A DNA stretch of 64,000 bases, from NCBI GenBank assembly GCA_021234155.1, contig JAJEKV010000070.1:7243889-7307888 (forward strand), given 5' to 3'. The notes under the pieces are model-generated. The model saw nothing but the letters and a program-made list of their open reading frames with translations. It ran no database searches and was not told the DNA's origin. Source of the stretch: Isoetes taiwanensis. Taxonomy: Eukaryota > Streptophyta > Lycopodiopsida > Isoetales > Isoetaceae. A program made the position numbers and the translations under genes. Below are positions 35,090 through 46,345 of this stretch, piece after piece. Within the stretch, counting starts at the first letter, position 1; each line of letters begins with the position of its first letter.

Positions 35090-37855
35090 GTGAAGCGTGT
35101 GGATCCTAGAAAGGGTAAAAATGTAATGCCTTTCACCCCCAACATGTATCAACATTGTTACCACATGTTCTTATCACATTGTTACCCCATTGTTAACATT
35201 GTTCTTGTAGGTCAATGGTGTAGACCACCAAGCGGTGTTGATTTGAGGCTACAAAGCAAATTATCCTCTGGTAGGTTGAATTGGAAGAATAAGAAGGTCA
35301 AAGTGAAGCACCAATACTATAAGGAGCTAGTAGGTGAAGGAACTATCATACTAGTGATCCTATCAAGTTGTCAATGATGAAAGGTTAGGAGAGGATAAAG
35401 TGGGTGTGGCCATAACAAGTTTATAAGAAAATGGAAGGAAAAAGGGTCAAATCACCAGGATTGCACCGCTTGTATTAAACAATTAGAGGTTCCATGCATT
35501 ATGCCATGGCCTATAGCCTGCATTGAGTTTATAGGAGATTTTCTTTTACCAGAGCCAGAGGTTGTGGATGACACTGATTTTCTTAATACACCTCCAATAG
35601 CTGCCAGGACCACATTTTTAGAAAAGAGGGCACACTCAATAGTGAAACATTATCCTAGCAAGAGGTCCAAGTTAAGTAGTGATTGTTCATTGAAGCTATG
35701 GCTAAGATAAGGGGAATAGAATGTTGTTGGGCTAATTGTGTTCAAAAGTTTGAAATTGATGAATTGGTAGAAGCAAGAGCCACCTTCCAAGAGTATATTT
35801 GTGATGAGAGGAGGACTTACATGTACTCCATTCATGAGCTTGCACTTCAAGATGAAAAATATCCAAAGAATAAAAGATACCCACTACTAGAATATGCCAC
35901 ATAAAAGTAGGAAAGATCAACAGGGAAAACTAGTTGTGGAGAAGAGATTGCCATCTCATTGTACCTGAGTAAGAGTATATTGGAGGAAGTGAATGCTTTG
36001 CTTGGAGAACTAATGGTACCGCAATATCTCAACCTAGCTTCGAGAGACTATGGAGCAAGCACTTCAAGCATGTCACTATAGACACTTGAACAACTTTGTA
36101 AAGTGCAACTTGTGTGCTAAGTTGAAAGAGATTCTGGATAAGACCAAGCAACCAAGCCAAAGGGTAAGATAAGGGAGCAAATGAAAGATCACATAACAGA
36201 CCAACTATCATGTAGATCCACTTATTGGATGTGGAGAACGTTATCATGTTTGGAACCCAATAACTATGTTTGTATTATACATGACAAGATGGATCAATCG
36301 AAGACTTGTTTGCCGCAGTCAAGGGGGGTTCACATAGTTTTGGCCGTACAAACCATGTGAGTGACCCGAAAGGGTTTGTTTTCCCCTTAAATCATATATA
36401 TACTCGTACCTAGGGGTAGCTTTTTGGGGTTTTTAGGGTGATTTTGGCACTGTATGTGGCTGGAAAGGGGGTTTTTGAAAAAATTCAAATACGTATACAA
36501 GGGGAGTTTTGCCGACCCCTTGTACGCAGGTGGCATACCCCCTATACAATAGGTGCATCCCCCGAGGCCGCAATATAGTTACATACCCAAGCAAATCAAC
36601 AGAGCTTATCCTATACAAGTCTCTCTAATGGTGCGATGAGTGCATAACTTCGGTGCCAATTTATTATGGCCATTTTAGTTTGCAATTGTGGAGTGATGGT
36701 CCATTTTTTGTATTGAAAGTGTGATGATGAGGTGCTTGAGGAACTATGAGAGTGGTTATACGGTGACCTCCACAACCACGGAGGTGGTAGCCAACCACTC
36801 TTGATTGCATTGTTGGATAGAAAGCCTAATAATTTAGAGAAGTTTACTAAGGCAAGGTTTAGGAAGTCAGGTGCTTCTGAACATGTTGGAGCCTCAAGTT
36901 CACGTTCCCAACCTCGAGATCTACCTCCAAAGTTCCTCCTCCAACTTGACAATTGTGCTGGACAGAATAAAAACAGGTATATGTTCTCATTCCTATTTTA
37001 TTTGACAGCTGTACGTGTCTTTAAAAGAGTGAATTTAGGGTTCTTAATGCATGGACATACTCATGAGGATATGCATGCATTGTTTGGGAAGTATAGTGCG
37101 CAGTTGAAATCTCAAATTGTGACCAGTCTTCCTAGACTAATGGAAGTTCTTAGTGAATGCATCTCACCTTCTCCTATAGGGTTGATCATACAAGAGGTGC
37201 CTGATTGGAAGAATTTTATCGAAGGTTATGCTCTTGATATAGAAGGTCAATCTAGACCTCTTCAGTACACTTTTTGGGTCATAGGAAATAAGCCAATAAT
37301 ACAATGGAAGATGAGACCTTCAGATGATAAATGGAGGCCAGATGAGGGAGTACCTATATGGCACGAAGATGAGAATGGTAAACCTAAGATTCCCAGGGGT
37401 CAACCAAAAGCTCTTAAGCCTTTTCAGAGGTGGATTCATTACAAAGCATATTGGATGGCATTTCTGAATACATCAAGTATTGAAAAAATAACCCTGATGA
37501 TACCAACTTTGCATTGATAGATTATTGGACACAGGTACATGGATTATTGGGACAAGTAGACACATCGTCTGATGAACTGAAAGATGGATCGCTACCTAAG
37601 TCTAAGTGGAGAGACTTGATAATACCTGAGGAAGTTGATGATGTGGTTAGTAGTATTCGCAAGTCAATGGCTCCGCCCAATTTCTTTGAAAAACATTATG
37701 TTGGTCCTAGGAAAGGAACGTCTAAATATCTTGGGCTGGAGGATTATGATCCCAAAGATGACTTGCTTTGCCATCAATTTGCACTTATAGTACCAGAGCG
37801 GAAAGATGCATTGTCCAGATGGTATTGCTTACTGGACCGAGTGCTGCTATTTTAA
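35090..37855 (+). pseudogene. DUF7869-type transposase-like gene, unit B
   Basis: Same gene as 15,488-18,256: CIIHDKMDQ near 36,280, LLQLDNCAGQNKN near 36,945, HGHTHEDMHALFG near 37,055, end 37,855. It shares the approximately 290-bp foreign stretch and the A6 frame slip. It adds its own damage, mostly at CTG/CAG: GTACCTGC reads GTACCGC near 36,016, and TTCAGCTGCTG reads GCCCAATTTCTTT near 37,677, changing PSAAEKH to PPNFFEKH. The catalytic-looking half (36,801-37,517) is unbroken and codes for the same residues as unit A. Confidence 0.8.
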
Positions 37856-40800
37856 CACTTTGCTTGGGTACTTTCCATCATGTATGAACAATTCTTGCTC
37901 TATCCCCTTGGTTTGAGATAGAAAAAGTCATAATCTGTCATGTCACGACTATGGTTACTGATTACAATGCTTACAATTTGAGCTGTGAAGGCATCAATTG
38001 TTGTTTTGGGGGGGGGCAAGCAACAAATTGAGCACAATAATAGAAAGTGAATCATTAATGAATGATGAGTTTGTGCATGCTGATTGCTAGAATTTGATAG
38101 GTTTAAAATTTGTCGGATTATTGCAGAACGAGCTAAGTGGATTGCATTTCTCTCGTGTGGAAATTATGGGGTTCCTTTCTATAGTTGCATTCGCAGCGTA
38201 AGCTTCTATTTGCCACCTACTGGACGATAAAAAATCATTCGCATTCTCATTCTATTCGCTGCCTTCGATTTTTTGCTTGAAAAATAAAACATGATCAAAT
38301 ATTTTTGCAGAGTTGCATTGGGTCTACCATTTGGAATTGTGGCTGTTTTCTGGCTTGATGTCATGTTCAATGATACAGTTATGAAAATTACATTGACTCT
38401 GGATCAAAGCTTATTTATGCCATAACATGCTTAATGAGACCTTCACCAATTTAATCTGATGTTTGACATAAAAGTATCTCTTAGAATAGAATAGAATAGA
38501 ATAGTCACATTGACTATAATCTATGCTCACATTGAAAATGGCAAACTAGAGTTGCCAATTTAGCTGACTCGGCAAATGCCCAATGCAAATATGGCTTTAT
38601 GGAAAATTATAGGAGGTGCATTAACTTTGCACGACCAGCTCAAAGAAGCATATGCTGTTCCAGCAAATGCTTGAGGCAAATGTTATATCATGGAATTCTA
38701 TGTCATTCATGATATGCCCAGGAGGGACAATTGAGAGATGCACTCTGTCCGTTCCAATTAAAGCTAGATGAACATTCACCCTCACTAAAGAATGTTGTCC
38801 CTTGGAAATCAAGTAACCTAAAATCCACATGCAAGGTGCAGCACGGGCATGTGCCCATAATTTATGCATTCTCTTGAAAGCCACTTATTAGCCTCCTTGA
38901 GCACTCATAGTTTAAGTGTGCACTTACTACTATGAAGATTATACAATGTAAATACTATGTTCCGTCTTGCCTTTTGAAGAAAAAGGCGCAAGGAGGTTGA
39001 AGAAATTTGAAAAACAAGGAGGTTGGAGAGATTTGAAAAACCTTCTTCTGTATGCTTTGTTGTCATCAATTCCAAATTTGTTAATATAATGTGCTTTATA
39101 TTGATTCATTCTTTTGTTCACTTTGTATAGACAAACTAACATTCTTCATCTAACTTTGAGGAATTTATTACAGGATCATACAGAGTATTGGAATAGAAAT
39201 GATATAAATCAAGAGAAAAAAAATTGTCAATTTGTGATAAGCGAAGGCCATCAGGTAAACGAACATGCAGGCATTGCTAGTGCATGAAAAAGATAGTACC
39301 AGCATAGCAAAAGATCATCCTGATGTTGCTTTGTAGTCATTCTTTTCTACTATTTACTTAGTTGCTACTGAGATGAAATTCATTTCATTGTTTATTTGCT
39401 TGAACCACTGAGCAAAACGTTGAAATATGTATCAAAAACTAAATTTCTAAGAGGTATTCATTCTAGTCGTTCAAAAAAATTCTCATTGGCTTGAGCATTT
39501 TGTCATGCATGTAATGGCATCCACCAATGCATTATCCATTATTTCACTTCACAAGGTACATGAGAAAAATAAACCTTTTTGAACTGTAGTTTGTGATATT
39601 GACGTCTCAAAAATTATATTTTGTTCGTCACATTTTGGTTGAACTCCAAGGAGTGCATAAGGCGTCGGCAGTGCGTTAGTACTCAATGGTGAGGCAACCG
39701 ATTTACAATTACGGGCCTTTGGTTTAAATAGATCATTGCTTTATTGTCTCAACATATTTTTACCTATGGTATATATAAAATATATGTTATTGTCCCTAAT
39801 GCCGTAGATGTACCGGCCAATGCCCTTAGGCATAAAATGTCATCCAGCACTGGCCCTTAGCCTAAGAAATACTAGGACACCATGGTGTATGCTCTAGAAA
39901 GTTCATTTGGCCTGATAGAACAAGACTCAACACCACCATAAATTATCCGCATTTAAGTCTCATGAGGTGTTCTCTTGATTGGAGAAAAAGGCCAACACAA
40001 GGCCAACACAGACAAATTCCTCTCCACTCCATGCTCAATTTCAAAGGAAAAAATGGCACTTACCATTTGCAGTTTCAAAGAAATCCAACAACAAAATGAA
40101 TTTGAACTATGTAATTCTACGTTGGGACTTAAAGATCTCTATCATATCTTTCTACCAATAAAACAACACACTATTCTGATGAAATTATAGGAGTTGCTAA
40201 CCTAAGACAAATAAAGGGTTAATCACAACTTACTTGCGAATTTGACTGTCTTTCGAACATGAAGTTGACCTACACTTTGATCAGACATTCAATCACTAGT
40301 TTGATAGGGATTTGACAACATTTTATCCTACCTTCGACCAATAATTTAGTCAAAACTTCAACCGAAGCTCTATCTATCGAAAAATACACTGGTCTACAGG
40401 AGCTAAGAATTGACTACAAGTTTATTCATGCCTTAAAGAAAACCAGTCTATACAATTGCTTCACCAAATATTTGACTAGTGGTTTCACTAGGCTTCACTT
40501 AAATTGGGGCCGCAAGGGTGCCAGAGCCGCGCCAAATTCTTATATATATTTGACTTATATATGTTCTCGTAAGGGGATGCCTGGCTGCTTGATAATTGGG
40601 GCCATCTGGGCCCTCTGAATATCCACGTGTCATATTGGACGGCTCTGATCGGTTGAGTTATTTCCATGCAGCAGGGAGACATGGCAGATTGGACGACCTT
40701 ACCCTCATTTTTTCCCTCTTCCATTGGATTTTGCAGAAGTTCGCTGTTGGCGGGTGGTACGTGCTTGCTCGTGGTACGTGCTTGCTCGCGATTCCGGTTG

Positions 40801-41734
40801 AGCGGAATTGGAACATTGTGTGGTGCTTCTCCAGATGCTGCTATGTACCTGCCTACAGTGGATTTCGGCTCAGCAGGACATGTTTAGTGGATCGAAACCC
40901 AACCCCCCGAATTCTCTCATCTTTACCCTTTCTTTGCTCAAGGCCTGGCTATGGCCAGGCCAGGTGGGATTTTTGTTGTTGGCCTGAAGCTGAGTCCAGA
41001 AAACAGAGAAAGATTATGGATTGTGGCAAAGCTTACCGGGCCTGGTCATTGCCGTACATGTTCTACAAGCTTCGTCTAATGCAGGCACTATTTCTTTCCG
41101 TTTGTATTCCGAGCTTGATTCCCATCTCATTGTTTATAGGAAGAAACTAAAGTCCTGTTGCTCACTCGTTTCACTACAAAAAATTTCTGATTCTCCAAAT
41201 GGGAAATGAAAGGACAATTTACCTTTTATTCACCCGGCATTCACCCATAAATCACCTTTACCATATACCATATGGAGAAGTTTCTCCCTGAAAATCATGG
41301 AGAACCAGTGGTGAAACTTGGAGAATTGATGGTAAATCTTGGACTGTATTCACCATTTATTCACCTCTAATTTACTATCAACATTTCTACTTCTATTCTC
41401 CATACATTCACCTTGTGAGCTCAAGAGCTACTTTTAAGCAAGGATTTGCTTAAGATCAATAATTGAATTTGTCACAAATTCTCCATCTTAGTGGAGTGAA
41501 TGAAGCAGTGCTGCAAAATAGCCCAGCTATGTAGAAAACAGTTGTATCAAAAAATTGCTATAGGCATGCAGATAATAGCCAATACAAATGTCACCCTTTG
41601 CATGCATATACTGAGTAAATGATATTGGTGTGCACCATAAGCATCCATTATATGATCCATTGACCTGCATCAATTTAGAAAAACAATTAACCTTTTTGGC
41701 AGTTAATTTGAATTTTTTTTTGCGGAAGGGTGGG
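37856..41734. other. gene-less stretch of unit B
   Basis: Copy of 18,257-22,134 with the same G-run, AATAG microsatellite and CACTACAAAAAA word (41,172). No gene supported. Confidence 0.5.
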
Positions 41735-43080
41735 AAAGTACCATCCTAGTTGAAAATCAAAGGGCCCTCTGAGCTGCTTCTGCATCCTCATCAGTGCCAC
41801 TGAGGGGTTCATACCAGAAGCTAAGCAGATCAATTCCAATGTATCCCATCTGTTTTGACTGTGCACTAGAACAGTGAGGTCGAATCCAAACCAAAGTTTC
41901 ATGTAATTGTTATAAAAACATACCTGGAAACTTTGCCTGTATACGTGCACCGCATGGGCATGTGCAAGCAGCATATTATGATGTGCAAGATTCGTGGTGG
42001 GATGTTAAGCAATGCCAAATTTTGACTTAGCAGGATCACAAGGACCTGAATAACAAGTTGCATAATAGAAAATCTCTTTAGGTCTACTGAATAACTGCCA
42101 TCCAGAGTTGAACTCATCCTGCCATGCTTTTATCACAGTTTCAATTCCCTAACGCTAAGAAGCAAGATAGATAATTCCGTACCTGCACTCATAGAAGGTT
42201 TGTTTATTGTTATCCAATGCTTTACACGATCCCCAGAGGCCTCAAAGCATACTTTGGCGTAGGCTGCAAAATCTTCACTGAACGACATTATGAAAGGTGC
42301 ATCATTTCTAATCCTGATATGGTAATGACTCACATAATTCTAGGGCTCTGCCATCCCTTATATGAGTTTTCAAGTGCGAATGGCAACTCCCAGTGATACA
42401 CTGTCACATATGGTTGAATACATAGGCCATGAGCAAGAATATTAAGGAGAACAAACAAAGTCCTCTCTAAACAACATAGAGGAAGCCTTACCTTTGTCCA
42501 ACAAGCTATTTATTACATCACTGTAGTGTCTGACACCCTCCATATTCACATCTCCTCGGCCCTCTGCATCACAAAAGTAGATAGGGCATAAATTAGCGAA
42601 CTCTGGTAATTTTTTTCTGCTCATGATACAGACCTGGTAAAATTCTAGTCCAAGCTAAGGAGAGCTTAAAAGCATCAACACCCAAGTCATCTAAGAGATC
42701 TACATCTTCCTGCATCAAAAAACTTCTATGACAACCACCTTCAAAACTACCATTGAAATATTCATAAACCTTATAGAGGTGATATCCGTCGTCTGCTATT
42801 CCGGGATTGATACTGCTTGTGCTCCCTGAGGCACAGAATTAGCATTTGCACTATGAAAGTATTTAGATGGGGATAATTGCAGCTAACCTTTGATACATCC
42901 ATCCACAATTGTGATGTCTTTGCCGCTCTCTTGCAGAGCTCCTTCAATCTGCACGCACAATTTTAACAAGTTTTAACTGAAATTCCTTATATGTAAACGC
43001 CTGCAATTCATTTATGCCTGATATGCTGATGAAGCAACGCCAAAGACGAAATCCTCAGGGAAAACTGTGCGAGTTATAGC
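41735..43080 (-). pseudogene. GH1 beta-glucosidase gene, 5' half only, unit B
   Basis: The cleaner copy. Exons from the right: TVFPEDFVFGVASSAYQ, then IEGALQESGKDITIVDGCIK (from 42,948), EDVDLLDDLGVDAFKLSLAW with TRILP (42,640-42,720), [59 protein letters not shown] followed by WITINKP, NMLLAHAHAVHVYRQSFQ, and [19 protein letters not shown] to LGWYFPTLP. The usual HWDLP is HWELP. The usual NEP acid/base motif is NKP (Lys codon 42,199-42,201). The first intron (42,949-43,017) would use a GC donor and an AG acceptor. The C-terminal half with the nucleophile is absent. No disruption of the exons visible here is needed to call it non-catalytic. Confidence 0.87.
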
Positions 43081-43744
43081 ATTGCCACCCAGTTGTCCAC
43101 ACCTGGACATACCTGGAATAAGAGAGAACTAGTCCATACCTGGAATAAGAGAGAGTTTATGTCCATACCTGGAACAAGAGAGAGCTAGTTTATGTCCATA
43201 CGCACCAGACCTTCCACACCAAACCCTGCCTTTTTAACCAGTGCCCAATCCAATAAAGCATTTAGGAGTATGGAAGCCATGCTGATTAGGAATGGCAAGT
43301 GCCCATCCCCCCAGTGCATAAAAGACTCGGACTAACAAATCACGCAGCAAGTAGAACGTGAAATACATCTGTTGAATCGCAACGATAAGGACAGAACCGT
43401 GTAGAATAACTAGTGAAATGGGACAGAAAAAAGCAAAATCCATAATAACCTATTCTAAATTCCATAAGTGTTAATGAATTAGACCTGTTATTCTTATCCT
43501 GATGCTTATACTGTCTCAGGGCAATTGATCAGAGCTATCTTATTGTAAAATATCTAAAATTACACTGTAGGCATACGATATGTTAACCATTGCTTGAGGA
43601 ATCATCCCTAGCAGAGCTGATGCAATAGCATGCGCCAAAACATCTTAGAGATTGGGCTCTGAAGTAATGCTAATCATTACTAGTTTTTACCTTTCTACAT
43701 TTTCTTTTTGATGCAATAGTTTCTTTTTAAAGGTTAGAACTCTA

Positions 43745-43838
43745 AGGTCCAAGTTTTGGTATTCTAAGTTTAGGAAAAGAGGTTCAAGCAAAGGTCCAAG
43801 TTTTGGTATTCTAAGTTTAGGAAAAGAGTTTCAACAAC
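43745..43838. repeat. 47-bp tandem duplication, unit B
   Basis: Copies start at 43,745 and 43,792. Counterpart of 24,151-24,244. Confidence 0.95.
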
Positions 43839-45530
43839 CTTCAACTTACAACAAACCACTTACAACAAACCAAGTGATGATGCAACCTTTGACGCTGTTG
43901 CATCAAATGCTACACGCTAGAACACAACGCATACAATTAGCATAGATAGTGGCACCATGACGAGGGTCATTGAAAGAGTTAAAACCTGCCAAGCATTTGG
44001 AAATTGGTATCTTGTAATAAAACTTGAATGCATACTAGACAATCTCCCCTCACCATGCACAAGAAGACAGCCTCCTGTAAACAGGCATGAAGCTCCAGCC
44101 AATGAGACGGATATACACAGGGTAGCACATAACTCATAAGTCATAACTCATAAGTCATAACTACTGAAATCTGTGTAGAGGCAAATAATAAACTCAATCT
44201 TGTCCGCCCATCTGCCCAATTCAACAGGCTCTCAGCAGGCACCGACTGCAATATCGCATTTACAGAAGTAAACATCATCCTCATTGTAGACCACGAAAGA
44301 ACGAGTTTCAGTCATGCACAGACTACGCAAACAAGAAACTAAAGCAGACAACTTGCAAAGGAAGCATAAGCATCAACAGTTATTTACTGAATATACGAGG
44401 ATAATGCCAAGAATTTTGGGCTTACATCCTAGACAAGCTGCTGCACCAGGAATATAGGATGCAAAGTGAAGATCTGTATAAGTGGCAATCTGGAGCATAC
44501 CAGAACCCAAGGTTGCAGGAATAACAAGTGACAACAACTGCCACATGCAACAATATCTCGGTGTTAAACTCTTAGCAGACAAGAAAGGGTAGAAATACAT
44601 GAACATACCCCAATGAAGCTCTTTTCCAATAAAAGGTCCTTCGGATCAATCTCCACTAACTTATAACCAGCTTTGTATTGGACTATAGCCTGTAACTCAA
44701 AAAGATAATTATATTTATTATCTTGTTCTTATTCTCAGCAACCATATAATGAAAAGATGAGATAAACAATAGAAAGCTAAAGTGGCGCCAGGGAAACATA
44801 TCCTTCCATCTCTCTAGCTTCCATCAACCACAATAAATATTAAATGAGTCATACCTACCATGTGCCTATCTATATGTATCTCATTCATTTATATATGAAA
44901 CATCTTTTCTTTTCTATGAGTCCTCTCTCTTATATCCTGCAGTTACTATCATATGAAGACCATTCCAATTTTTGACCTACGTCCAAAAAATTGGAACAAC
45001 GAAAATAGAAACATGATCCAAAAGAAGGAATCATGATCTTTTTGTGGAGTTAGGAGTGGATGCGCATTGCTCTGTGTAGCAAATTTTGAAGAGAGATGCA
45101 GTGGAATTTATCAAATCTGAGCCAGATTTGAGCTCATCTGAAACATTAATAAGAGCATATTCAGATATCTGATGTCAAAAATTCAGAATTGGATCTATTC
45201 CGGAACCGAAAATGTGCAGGCCTTTCCTTATTTCAACCTACGAGGCTACCGGGTCCGAAATTACCTGGTTTAGCGGCGAATGGCCACGTCAATCCTCAAT
45301 GCAGCTTCTGCGCCAATCCGTCGCCAATCCGTGTAGATGCTGCACCCTTACTAAAAGGAGCCCTAGTCGACGTCGATTCTATGCAATAGCCTAAAAATTA
45401 AGTCCCTAATTTATTAATTTTTAAAGTTTCAATAGATAATTAATTAAAATTAACGTTCTCCCCTTATTTACCACTCTTTACCCTACGTTCTCCCCGTGGA
45501 GAATGAGTGGAGATAGGGAGGGATAATTGT

Positions 45531-45636
45531 ATTTTTGGGTTGCCCCTAGGGGGGCAAACCTTGTTCCATGTGGGTTTTTGGCATATTCTTTGGATATGCT
45601 GGTATATACTTGAGATATTCCAAAAACTGCTCCAAA
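45531..45636 (+). repeat. dispersed ~100-bp repeat, unit B copy
   Basis: The best-preserved direct copy of the family (see 5,575-5,680). It contains GCCCCTAGGGGGGC and GTGGGTTTTTGGCATATTC. Confidence 0.87.
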
Positions 45637-46039
45637 CCCACTAGCGCCCTTAAATTTCTCGGTCACCCTAGTTCATGTGCGAGGCTTTTTGCTTCTATTC
45701 CTACAGGTGACCGGAACAGCCGTTGTAGGCTAGATAGCTTCCAGATCTGCTGGTTTGACGAAGTTTGAAGGCTCTTAGATCGAGCTTCTTTCCTTTCCAT
45801 CGGCCATTTGTTCTGTGAAATAAACCAATGCATATACACGCCTCAAGACTTCGTACTTTAGGGTTTTGGCCAAGATATTCGAGAGGATTGAAAATATAGA
45901 AGCATTGTAGTCGAGCTTTAGGTTTCCGGTAGCATCTAGAGCATCCTCTTAAGTGGCTAGATGAATGTTCAGATAAGCTTTCCTTATGTAACTTTACTGG
46001 GTTCAATACTGCAAACCTTGCCGAATTTGCTTCTCGAGG

Positions 46040-46132
46040 ATCATTTTTTCCTAACACAGCTTCCGATTTTCATGGTCTGGAATAAGGAAATAGGATTTGA
46101 TGCTAGAAGGCTTGCCGTAAAATTTGATGTTT
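46040..46132 (+). repeat. ~93-bp direct repeat 5' of receptor kinase, unit B
   Basis: Nearly identical to 49,457-49,547 on the other side of the kinase gene. Both carry TCCTAACACAGCTTCCG and GGAAATAGGATTTGATGCT. Confidence 0.93.
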
Positions 46133-46345
46133 GCTCCTTCTTTGATATGCAGAAGAACAGCACGAACATGCATGAATCTGGACTAAGTAAACCTCACATT
46201 AGAAAAGTATTTAACAACTAAGAAGAAGAAGAAGAGCAGGAACATGCATGAATCTGGACTATGTAAACCTCACATTAGAAATGTATTTCAAAGGCACAAG
46301 GGCAGCCTGTCTCATTTATTTAGATAAAGGTCTCAGTGTTGAGCT

